From: Cruorifilaria tuberocauda
Taxonomy: Eukaryota; Nematoda; Chromadorea; Rhabditida; Onchocercidae
Assembly: GCA_013365365.1 (NCBI GenBank)
Contig: JABVXU010000043.1
Location: forward strand, 186,001-250,000
Reading direction: 5' to 3'
DNA: 64,000 nt
The translations under genes were made by a program, and so were the position numbers. A model generated the notes under the pieces. The model was not told the origin of the DNA and ran no database searches. It saw only the letters and a program-made list of their open reading frames with translations. This document shows, in pieces, positions 50,084-62,700 of this stretch; the stretch's first letter is position 1, and each line of letters starts with the position of its first letter.

Positions 50084-50785
50084 ATAAATAAAATTATTGA
50101 AAATTCACGGAAAATAGCAGAGAATGATCGACGTTTGGCAGTCGAAAATCTGAAAATCACCTCCTGTACCAATTATCTTAAAATTTACCAATCTTTTCAA
50201 CCGTCACCATTCCACGGAATTTACTATTACTTCAGATTACTCAACAGCTCACCGCTCATCGATTAATCTATCCATCTCCTCTTCGAATAACATGTGAAAC
50301 CAGTTACCCCACTCCAAACACATTACCAAACTTTATCACGATCACCACCATGAAAAACAAAATCCCACTTCTCCACAAGAACTTTTGCTCTACATCCAGT
50401 GGAACTAAAAAGAATTTTATGTACCGGAAGTACCGAAGTGAATATATTCAGTAATACTATATGAGTAAAGATTGAGTGTTTAATATTTAAGCTTTTATTC
50501 AATTATCTTCAAAAAAGATGAGCTATATAAAACGTCAGAACTAATAAAATCGACAAATGCCAAGAGATATAAATGATGATACTGGATAAACAAGAAAAGT
50601 TAACAACGGATTATAGAGAAAAATAATTCCGAAGCACAAGAAATATACCAAAGTAGTTTTCATATATACCTGGAAAAGAATACATGAGAAGTGAATGAAT
50701 ACATTATTGAATAATCCTATTTTCCTCTCACATATAAATTGAATATAAGCAAAATGATGAAAGTTCAAAAACTATAACAAATCAT
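50084..50785. other. Intercistronic gap rpn-2 / coa-6
   Basis: About 700 bp, AT-rich, no coding segment supported. It contains the rpn-2 3' UTR and, at 50150-50151, a TTTTCAG acceptor suitable for trans-splicing of coa-6. Confidence 0.5.
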
Positions 50786-53700
50786 TCAGTATGCGGTGAT
50801 GTTAATTTCAAAAGGAGTATGTGGTTTCGCTTCTTCTGAGCTATCTTTGCCTTCCACGCGCGTTCCTCCAGCTGCCGCTAATGCCACAATTTCTTCCTGA
50901 AAACTGTCAAAATTACAAAGAGGGGAATTCTATTTACCAGGCATTAAAAACAACGTTCTATAGGAACAGTCCAAGCCAAACTAATAAAGGATATATAACA
51001 TCAGGCTAAAACTCGATAATTATCCAATATTTTCGAAAGCTTTATGGTTTAAATAACAGATGAAGGGAAAATCTCGTTATTATTTTACGCTATTCTTAGA
51101 TTGGAGAAAGCTTTTAGTTGCATCAATTATCGGCTTGCTTTTCGCGACACTGTATATCATTAGCTATTAGTTAATTTGTAGTTGATTGTAAATTCCAATA
51201 AGATTTCCAACTGCTTGATTGGATTTGACGTCTCACAGGATGGAAGAGACAATGATTTGACAGTGTCAGTATTATATTAACGAACATAAAATATGTTTTA
51301 CGAGACAATTTTTTGGAGCATTACATATTTCCGAGTATAAATTACTAAATTAGTTCTTATATAATCCTTAAACAGGAAATTTACGGTGCACTAATATCCC
51401 TTGAAAAAGTTTTCCATTGGAAGATAGACAATTCTTATAATGATAACAATTTCACACAAAAATAGCGAGTGCTAGAAATGCAATTTTCAACTGCAAAATT
51501 TAAATCAAGTTTAACAATCAAAGTTTGATAACTAAATTTAAATTTAAATCAACAAGGGACCTCCTCTTGTCCAGCTTTTTTGTCGCGAAGCATAATTATT
51601 CCACCCTGAGAAAGTGCTTTCAATGGTTTGTAGCGATTATTTTCAGTCATTTGTAAAGTTTTCAACTGTAAGCGAACAATACGAGCTGGATTTTGCAGAG
51701 TATAATTAGTTGGTTCGGGCTCTTTGCTGAAAAAAACTCTCATCAAAAGGAATCTATAATCATAAGTATCATAAATCTTCAAGATAATTGGCTACAATTA
51801 CAATAATCAGAAAACACTGAAAAAAAAGAAATTACAGAGACCACTTGCATCTTTCCACAGTCTTCTTAATATCCCGGGCTAACACAATAGCCGAAAAAAA
51901 GAGGCGTCAAGAGGAATCGAAGGAAAAATAAGTTGAACTCAAAAAATTTCATACAATCACTGTCGCCAATTTAAAAAATATTCAAAAAAAAGAGCAAGAA
52001 ATAATTGCTCACGTAATCTAACGTTATAAACTAAACTTGTAAACTTATAAAATGTAAACATTCCTTGATAGGACTGTAAATATTTTTTTGTATGTTTCTT
52101 GAGTTTTGCATACACGCACTTACCTCTTTGGTTCAGCTAATTTATGTTCAGAATTTGCAATAGTTGCGGAATCAGCTGCTATCGCTGTAGCATGTGTATT
52201 ATCTACCTCCATTTCCTCTTCCTTGTCTTTTTCTGCTTTTTCTTCCCTAATTCTGGCTTCATCTTTGACTGCAGTAGCACTTGACCGATCAAGAATTGAA
52301 GGTTTCTTCTTATGAGTTACGGAAAGAACTGCCGTTTCCACCTGAGAATAAGTGATTAATTTTCACAAAGTTGAATTTAGTAAAAACTAACTTGAATTCA
52401 TTTGGAAATTTTTGGATTCAATTCAGGTTTTCTTTGCAACGTTTGCAGTACTAAATGAAGCTTCATTAACGAACGAAAATAAAAAAACATGAGGAAACCT
52501 TCCCAACTTTTTAATTAACTTTTTAAAAAGGTCTAATCCCTACATAATTAAAACTTTAGATATACATATTACAAGTCTTTTGTTTTTTATTTCAAATCGC
52601 AACTATTAAAATACCTTTTCATTTTCTTCTTTTTTTTTCTCCTCCAAAGGAGGTGGATAAGCAAAGGTTGAAGGCTTTGCATTACAACGAAATTCCGTTT
52701 TTGGCATCTAAATAAGATAGTGAAGGACAATGTGAACCTGACTGAGAATGAGCACGCTAGGAAACTTTTGCGAATCTAACTAATATTTCTTTAAAAAATG
52801 AAATAATCATGCACTGCGACAACGTTACTGTACAATGTAAATTATTTGATCATGACTACATCCGATTTCTTTGAATTCTACATAAATTATGAGAGTTCAA
52901 AACAAACTTAATTGGAATTCCTCCAAAAACGTTTATTGGAATTATAAGTTGAAAAATATTAAAGTCGAACGAACTTCAAGATTGAGATTAAGACCAATCA
53001 CACAAGTTGGTTTGAATGCTAGTGACGAAAAATGTGTCAAGGAATGCCAATACCAATATTGCAGAAATACGAATGTTCCAACAACACTTGGCATGTCAGG
53101 ATGGCCGTTACGATTGTGAAGTGATATCGTAACGTTACGGCCACCAGCATCGATAATACCTTGAGCAAGAATTGCACCCAATTTCGTAATAGAATCTTCT
53201 CCTTTTTCGGTTATCATCTAAATTATGATAAAAATAAATGGCAAAACGACACAAACGCAGATGATAGTAAGAACGACAAATACTGTAGCACACTTAAACA
53301 ATCAAAAGTCAAAGTTATATTCTCACTTGGTATATGTATCGTTTATACTCATTCTGCACATAACACTTATGACTTTGATTAACAAGAAATGCAGATACAT
53401 CCTGCCAAATTACAACGAAGAACTAATATTTAAAATCGAATAACTACCTTCGTCAGTGTTTTTCGGAATTCATTCACTTTCGGACAAATTGAATCCGTTT
53501 GCTGGATAAGAATGAACGATAAAGCAATGACAGCACCCTGTCGAACAAAGTTTTCCTTAGCGCTCAAAAGAGGATCGAGCAAGGCAATGGCTTCCTAAAA
53601 TTGTAATGAAATGTTAGATCAAAAACTGCAAATGTATTGGAAATGTAGAGACTGAAGTATGGTTTTCAACTTTCAAATTATTTATATAACAATTCCAAAA

Positions 53701-56700
53701 AAATATGTAACTTTCATTACCAGCATGAGATTAACTTCTCCTGACTTTCACCAAATACCTTTTTAAATAAAATTGTTCGAGATAAATATCTAATTCACAC
53801 AATTGTTATTATAAATCTTTAGTTTTATTTCGTTTTAATTCTTTCATCGTTTTCCTTGTTCATACCACGTTGATTATTTTTAAATACAATATCTTCTTTT
53901 AAAGCTCAGGAGGAGAAAAGCATGAAAAAACTACCACTAAATCATCTAATGGATGACGTGAAAGATATGTAGATTTGTAATCGCCGTTTCTGTCATTTTC
54001 TGCCTTATCATCCTAAGACATTAAGTCTTTAGTCTGTAGCTTAAATCCAAGCACTTTTAAACCGAAAAATTGATATCTGCATAACGATTTCTTTTTCTAA
54101 TTTACTTTTGCAGTGACGAACAATAAATTTTTCTTAGGAGGGACTTCCATATCTATACTGAATCGTCGTCTAATTTCATGATACTCCTTCTCCTTTTTCC
54201 CCCAACTCAACAATTTTAAGGAGAATGAAAAGAAAGACAAAAATGTACCCAATTCAACTGCCATCAACGTAGTGGAATGTATTGGTGATTTCTAAAACTT
54301 TTAAAAAGCCAGAGACTATAAGTTCCAAACTCTTAAGCTCCTTACCAAGAATTTTAGTAAATTTCATTTTAATGAAAAATTCAAACGATTAGGAAAGTCA
54401 AAAAGCCTTACTTGTCGCCCTCATTTATGGCTAAAAACATTTTCTGAAATGGTATGAACACTATTTATTTTGCTTTGCTTATCACAAATACAAATATTAC
54501 TAAGATTGATTCAAAAACATACCTTATAACCGGATCCAACACAAGAAATACCTAGCGCCATAGCAGCACCATATCGCACATGTGGATTGAAATGTTCTGC
54601 TAGCATGCCCGTATAACTAAGACACTGCTCTGCATCACTTGAATGAAATAAGTTGATAATTTTTTCCAGACATTTGAAAAAAAGAATAGAAATAAAAACG
54701 ATAGAAAGAGCTGAAAATCTTCATTCAAATGTTTATGTAGAATGTTATCCAGCGGCACTTTTCACAGTACCCATCTATTTCTGTTTTTTCTGTTCATACT
54801 ACTTTTCGTACTAGATGAATCATGCCACCTAACTTTACAGAATTTTAAATAGGTACAACTCCGTTTCAATTATAAAGAAATTGAAAGCAATATTCAACAT
54901 TAATTATCATTTTCTTTTTGCCATTCATTCATCCATCTATGATTATTATCTTTATTTTCCATTGTAATAATTGTGATAAGTATCCTTTACTTTCATTTAG
55001 AGCTTCCCTAAAATTATCCAATAAGTGTATTGAAAAAATCCACTAGATGACATCTAAAGCTATAAACAAACACACAGCCTTTTCTATTCATATAGCTATT
55101 TGCTAAAAGATGAAAGATTCATAAATATAACATGCAAAATCCCATTTTAACCATATTAATCAGACAGTCAATTTATCCTAGGAGAATATACAGTAACAAG
55201 TAAAACATTTTCATTTGAACAAATAACTGCGATCATTTCCAGTTCATTTATCTATTTCATCAACTCATTCTTCTTTTTGTTCATTTCATCACCTACTATT
55301 GTTCCTTTTCATCTTTTCGCATCTGCATTCATTCACTAAGATCAACCAAATGATCTAATAATCACTGTTTTATTCAGCGCAGCTTTACTAATTATCTCAA
55401 TCGAGTTCTGAAGACTTTATAACTTCTTGAAAAATTTGATGCTTTTAAAAATCTACTATTTTTGCAAGAGAGAGCTTACTGATTTTTCGGAAAGAAATGA
55501 CTTAGAGATTGAAGCAAAATTAAGATTTCTTGCAAAATCTGGCATATGTGTGTATTACTGAAATTTAAACTTCTCAAGTTTCAAAGCATAGGTCGTAATA
55601 GATTTACCAGTAAAATGATTGAAAACCATTTTGAAAATAATAAATAGCCGTGAGCATGAACTTTTCTCGTCGGAAGCACTTCATTTAAGGAAATCTTAAA
55701 AGGAAAAGAGGAGTAGTTCACCGAACTGAAAAAATTATCATTTATCAAGAAAAAGGTTCAAATATGAGAATCGTTTTGGAGAAAGAAATCAATCCAATAA
55801 AGCGCCAATAATTGTATTCTTATTTTAAAATACTTGAAATAATTGCAGGGTAGCATTCTAGAATGTAAGCAGCATGACGTAAAAATATTCTTTTTAATTT
55901 ATGATAACGTTGCTCCTGTTGCTGTTAATCATGCTGCTGCTGATGTCAATGAAAATGTAATGCACATTTCTTAAAAGTTGAGCGACATCAATTAAAATTC
56001 TGAAACAACTTATCATTATTATTATTATCGTTATTGTTCTAACCTTCAATTTATTACCGTACTTAACGGTACTGTCAAATTTACTTCCGCATTTGGTTCA
56101 TTCACGAATTAGCTCTCGTGTTTGGTCATCGTGATGCAAATATTGAGAATTGAAAGGATGAAGTGTTGAGGATTAAGAGGATTAGAAGAGTAATCTTATC
56201 TGCAAAAGGTTCATTATTGTTCTCTTGATAATATTTATGATGAATGGTTACTGGGTGCGCCCTCGATGAAGGTAGGTTAACGGAAATATCGGAAATGATA
56301 GTGAATATATATAGAGAGGAAAAGAGAGAGAGAGATGGGTAGCCAAGTTTACATTACACAAAGTTGGACTCTACCTTCATCACCGTCCTGTCCCTCACTG
56401 CTAGGCTCTTCCACATTTTATAAATATTTCATACAGCACATTAAAGAAAACTGCAGAAAATATTATGTTTCTGCCGCTGCTGCTTTTTAAACAACTTCTC
56501 TCAGCAGTATTATCATTATCGCTAACATTAACGACACTGTCATCAGCCAATTTTAAGCCGAGAAAAGCTGGAATTATATGTATTTAATGGTGTTTCTGCA
56601 TATATATATTATCACTATTACATGTCCGTTATTTGGGATCAAAAAGCAGTACAAGAACTTTACGTACCTTCACTAGCAAGTAAAGAGTCCAATATCTTTG

Positions 56701-59700
56701 CTATCTTACTTTTATTACTGTTGTGTGCTACTGGTTTAGTAGGTAATTTGCTTGTATGTATGGCAATTAAGTTCAACAGGAGACTGCATAATATTCCCAA
56801 TTATTTCATATTCTCACTGACATTAACTGACATGTTGGTATGCGGTCTGGTAATGCCAATTAGTATCGTTGTCGAAGTACATCAAGGTGAGAACACAATG
56901 ATGAAACTGTAAAAATCAAATTTCCGATCAATTAAAGTATAATTTTCTAAACACTAACATGAAATTATTCATTTGAAATTTGATACCAAAAGATAATAGG
57001 TAGAAAATGGATTAAACGTAGGAACATAACATAACTTTGCAGAAAAGTGAAAAAATACGCAGAATTTGCAAAAACAGAACTCGGTTTTGTGTAAGTTTGA
57101 ACTTTACGAAATTTATGAAGTCATGAAGAATTGATTTTCGATGGTTAAAAACTTCCAAAAGTAAAAAAAGTACTCAAAATTTTTTTGAGAATAAAAAGAC
57201 TGGAAATGAAAAGGAGTGTTTCATTTTTTCCCTCACAAGCTGTATTTATTACAATAAGGATTACATGCAAAAAGAAAAAAAAATAAACAAAAAGAATGAA
57301 AACAGAGATATTGCAGAGTAAAAACACAATAATACTGGAAGATAAATGACTAAAAAGGAATCGATTTATTCAGAAAATAAAATGAAAAATGAACCGAAAA
57401 TTATTCTAAAATGAATAAAAATTTGAGTTAAGAAAGTGAATGTAGAAAAAACAGTTTCGAGTGTGAATATTCCATAAGAGGAAAATTCTATATTTTTCTC
57501 CGTGTTTTCCATCTCGTACTATTACTTCAGAAATTCAAGCTTTTTCAATCTAAAAATCGTAGTAAAGAATAACTATAGATTTTCAGGAATATGGACATGG
57601 AGTTTCTTGATGTGCTTATTTTATGTGTACGCTGACGTGTTTTTGTGCACCGCTAGCATTGTGCATATGTCTGTTATTTCACTAGACCGATACCTCGGTA
57701 TTTCTTTGTATCATTTGTATCATTCTATATTACTGCACTGAACGTCGATTGGATCTTGATAAATTACTGAACATAATTCAAAATATCGGTCTGTGATAGC
57801 TGAAAATTTGAAGCTGTTCCATGAATAAATTATAATTTCAGGAATTTCAAAACCTTTAAAAGCTCGAGATAAATCAAAGACATCAATAGCAGCAAAGTTA
57901 GCTTCTATCTGGATAATAACGATACTGATCTCCTGCCCAATTGCTATCATGGCGCTTATTGATTCAAACAATATATTTAACAATAACACTTGCCGCATTA
58001 CTAATCGTTATTACATGATTTATGGATCAACATTCGCATTCTTGATACCATTTCTCATTATGGTAGTCACTTATGTTCGCACTACAAGTTTTCTAAAACA
58101 ACAACCAGCAGTTATTATTCATCAAGGCGCCATGAACAACAATCACACCGAAGCTTTCATCCTGAGACGCACCTGTGCGCAGCGCAACAATATTACCGAA
58201 AAGTAAGTCTACAAAGTTCTTATAGAAGTAGGAGAAAATAATACATAGCTGATAGTGCTTGGATCTTGATTCCATTCCAAACTAAAATTTGACTTTTCGC
58301 TTATCGGATAAAGTTTGCCCAAGTAGGAAATGGATATTTCTTAAAAAGAAAACTGATCATATTTTATGATTCATTTATAGTGACTGACTCAATTCTTTAA
58401 ATAACTACTCTTTCGGAATATCAGAAGTTTTCTTTAAAAATCACCTCATGGGCAGTTTTCCTTCTTCTAAAATCTCTCTTCTAAAATTCTTCTAAATACA
58501 GCTATTGTTAGAATAGAAAGAAGAGCAAAATAGGGAAGTTCATTGAGATGTACATGGGATGGGCGAAAAGAAACTCAGGTAAAAGCCGAGATGTAATCTT
58601 CAATTCCTTGTCTTTGGAACTAAAATCATGCAAAGTAAATTACAGTTATTAAAATACGGTGAAAATTTTACATGTTGTGTCACTGAACAGCAGCGTATAA
58701 TGATTAAAATAAGGTATTTATGAAATTCAGCTGCTAGATCGATTAGAAATAACTTTGAAAAAAATCCAATCGTTCTCGTTTTGCAACTCTGCTTACTATG
58801 CTTAAATAAAAATGTTGTTGATAAAATCTATGTATAAGATGACAAGAATAAACTTGTCAAAATCCAACTGATTCCATTTAAAATCAAAAACTAAGATGAT
58901 AACAAGGATGAAAATTAGTTGGCATGAAAGATTTCCATGATTAATAAATAATGCTTACCAAACATTTAACAATTTTTCCATGAATAAAAAAAATGTTCCA
59001 ATTACTGCATAAGGAGATAACGAGTTAATTCGTTTATTAACTACTTTTCTAATTCTGACAGACAAACTACAAACGTCTTATCCATTTCATTTAATCAATT
59101 TTGCAGGCTTCAAAATGTTATACCATGCAAACGAGATAAAGAGATGATAGAGCATCCTCTGAAAGCAACTTTGTTACCGATCTATTCCAAAGAGGGAATG
59201 GAATTGGTTGGTAAAACAAAATTATCATGTTTTTTTTTTTCAAAAATAATAGAAAAAGAAAGAAAAAGAGAATGTTTATGAGTAACACAAAATATTTGTA
59301 AATAAATATTTATTTGTTATAAGGAAAATGATTTCATTTTTTTTCCAAATCTTGATATTCTTACTAATTACACTTCACTAAACTATACCATTACACGGAC
59401 ACCTATACCGTTCATTTCTTTTAATTGATTGGTATATCTAGAAATATTTCGTTTATTACACATCAATTTCAGTTTGAAAAAAATCGCTTAAGTAACTTTC
59501 GAAAACATGCAGAAATGGTAATCTTTGCTATAGGTGATAAAATATCCAGAAAAGAAGTAATACCAAGACGCAGTGCAGAACTCACCAATGAACATAAGGT
59601 TGTAATACTTTATAAATTGATTTCACTCCTATCTTCTTGGAATTTCAGAGATTTCTCTTCAGTGTAAACGAGTTTGAATATTTGTGATGCAAAAAAGTAC

Positions 59701-62700
59701 ATTAATGAAAATTCTTATATTTTCATTCTAGTATCGAGGTTTCATTTCAGGCAACACGTGTACTAGCTGTTGTATTTGTATGTTTTTTTATTTGTTGGAC
59801 ACCATTTTTCACCGCCAATCTTGCGTTTGGCTTTTGCGGCGAACGATGTGCCTTACCACCTACGATAGCGTCTTTCTTCCTATGGCTAGGTTATTTCTCG
59901 AGTACTATCAATCCTCTCATTTACACCATTTTCAACAGGTTTGTTAACTAAAGGTTGAAAATGCACAAATGGTCGTAACACTATAAATTACAATATAATA
60001 AATCAGTTTTGGAAAGGTATATTCATATAGCTTCTCTTTTGTAAGTTAGATTGCAATTAAGCCATGAAAAATATGAGTACTTAATGATATTGGTAACTAT
60101 TTATTTGGCATTTAAATAGAATGATATTGGCAGAAAATTAGTAAAAACATGGTTAATCAGTTCCTATTTTCGAAAAAACGAACACAAGTGATTCACATAT
60201 TTCTACTAATTAACTGAACTGAATAGATACTATATGCGACCAAATCGAGAATTCCCCGACATAATCGAAATCACCTGATATTTAATTTTAGACAATTTCG
60301 GCGAACATTCCTCCAGATTCTCCACTGTCAATGTACCCACTCCATTCGGAGCACTTATGTTAGAAATTACTACCCAAGACGAACGTACAATGATGAATGG
60401 TTAGTGTTACATGACTGTACATCCAGAAATAGCAAGTGAAAGAAAGAAACACAGTGGTGTGTTTTCTTTTCGTGAAACACTACATATATGATTTTCCAGC
60501 TATACAAATATAAAAATTTTAATTATTTTTTTATACATATTCCTTATGAATAGTAATCATCAGATTAAAAGAAATTCGAAAGGAAAATGTTTTTTTTTCA
60601 TAAGCCATGTAAAATTGTCAACCCTATCCTACATTACCAATATCAAATCTTTTTTTCTTAAACACGCTTTTCTGAAAAAAATCCTCTGCTCCTAATCCAC
60701 AACTGATTATTAATATGCAACATTTTTTAATTATGATTTAATGCTAGATTTTATGGTAAGAAGAGATTTCGCAGGAATTATCAAATACAAATTATAAGAT
60801 ATTATTTGCTCGAAAAATTCTTTTATTTTGAGAATTTGAAAAATTGATGAACTATTTATATTTTCTCAGGTATGAATTGGAAAATAAGTCGTGTAAGGCA
60901 ATGTTTTTTCTCTTTTTCTAAATTCAAGCTCTTGCTATTTTACTTTTTTTTGAGAAAAATTAGCAAAAAAGAAAAGAAGGTCCTCTTATCTTCTACAATT
61001 AAAAGTTCAAACAAATAAATCAAACTGCCTTCCATAATTTTCAGGGTTACAACTGATCGATCCAATTCGCAACGTGAAGGAGACCGCTACAGTGTCCTAA
61101 ACTATGAAAAGCATCTAAATGAACAAAAATTTTCTCCACAAGAATACTGTATCCAATCAATGCAACTAAACAACTCATCGCCATCAACAAACAGGAAAAT
61201 TGACCTACTCGAGAAAAATACACAAACTGTAGTAGAACACCAATCACAAAACATGCCCGAAGTAACAAACCTCAGGCGGAAAGGTTAGAAGGGTTAGAAG
61301 TACTGGATCGAAATATGATAATAACTCAGAAAACTTAGGCTTTTTAAAACTTAATCATGACAGTGCGAGATTTTGAAATTTGCTGCAGATGAATCAGGGT
61401 ATGTTGAAGCGATTTCATTAATATGCTTGAAATTTTTAAAAGAGCAATATTTCAAACAAGAAGTACTTGTTTGGATAAATAAAGTGATTACTATTAGAAG
61501 TAAAGAGTTTTCATCATTCAAAATTCTTATATGAAATGAAAATAACAGATTCTGTTATAATTTGACTGATAGCAACGTGATTTGTAACCTACTTGATACA
61601 AACTTCCATAAATACGCATTTCAGGTCCCAAAAGGACAAAGACAACTTACCCTGATAACAAAATTATCGAAGAAATTGTTTTCACTATTTGAAACTGGGA
61701 TTCTTTTACTACTGAAACGAAAAAACAACTGCTATACGGATGGAACTGTGGAAATTACCTATTTAAAAATCCACTCAAAGTGTTCTTATGAATCTTTATC
61801 GTTGTCTCATGTCCTTTTTTTTTCTTTTGAAAACACTCGCTGCAACGAAATTTCAAATGTTCCCATGCACGATTCTATAAATAATAATGAATAAATTAGA
61901 ATTAAGCTAAAATAAATCTGCGATCTAGAATCTATAGGAAGCGATAGACAGTAGGCAATTATGTCCTCAAATAGCAAGAAGTATCAGAAAAAGGTTTGAA
62001 TGAATGATTTCTATAATTTCCACGAGCTTAAGTGTAAAGTAAAACTAAGAAAAACATTATCGATTATCTTCTCCTTCCTTTATCATCAGAGTTTTTAGTT
62101 TACGCAATAAGAAATCTTTATACCATTAGAAGACTCAAAATGAGTATAATGCTTAATCCTGTTCAGGAAGATTCTGAAGACGAATAAGATAGCGAGGCTG
62201 ACGCATACTCACTATAAATTCAGATTAGTGTTTCAGTTATGCAGCGGTATGTGGATATTTGATAGCAATCAGTTAATGGATAAAGCGTCATAAATAAACT
62301 GATATGAGTTTAAAAAGTGTGCAAGTAGGCAAGAAGGAGATATCGTAGTTTTGAAAAGGAATATCCTTAAATTAATGTAATACAGCTAAAATGTGTTATT
62401 ATTACTCATTTTTTAATTTCTTTTTTCCTGTTCTGCACTGTTCATATTTTGACAATAACTGTCTTAAAGTGATTTTATGAAAAAAAAAAAAAACGAACTT
62501 GCTAAGAACGAAACCGATGGCGATAACAGCAAAACGTTTCACATCTTGATTTGGGTCAGCGGCAACTTTGGCTAACAATCGTCGAACTACATCTGCTTTA
62601 CCTGATCCCGCGTACGCCATCGCAAGCATGCAAACTGCGGTTGAGCGTAATACTGCATTTGATTTGTGCTCTAATAAAGGGGCTATTAATTTTTCTGCTT

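Noticed and set aside
61562..61894. Independent 110-codon plus-strand gene after the GPCR
   Set aside because: The frame is AT-driven; an internal acceptor (GCATTTCAG at 61624) opens a different frame that fits the GPCR tail better.
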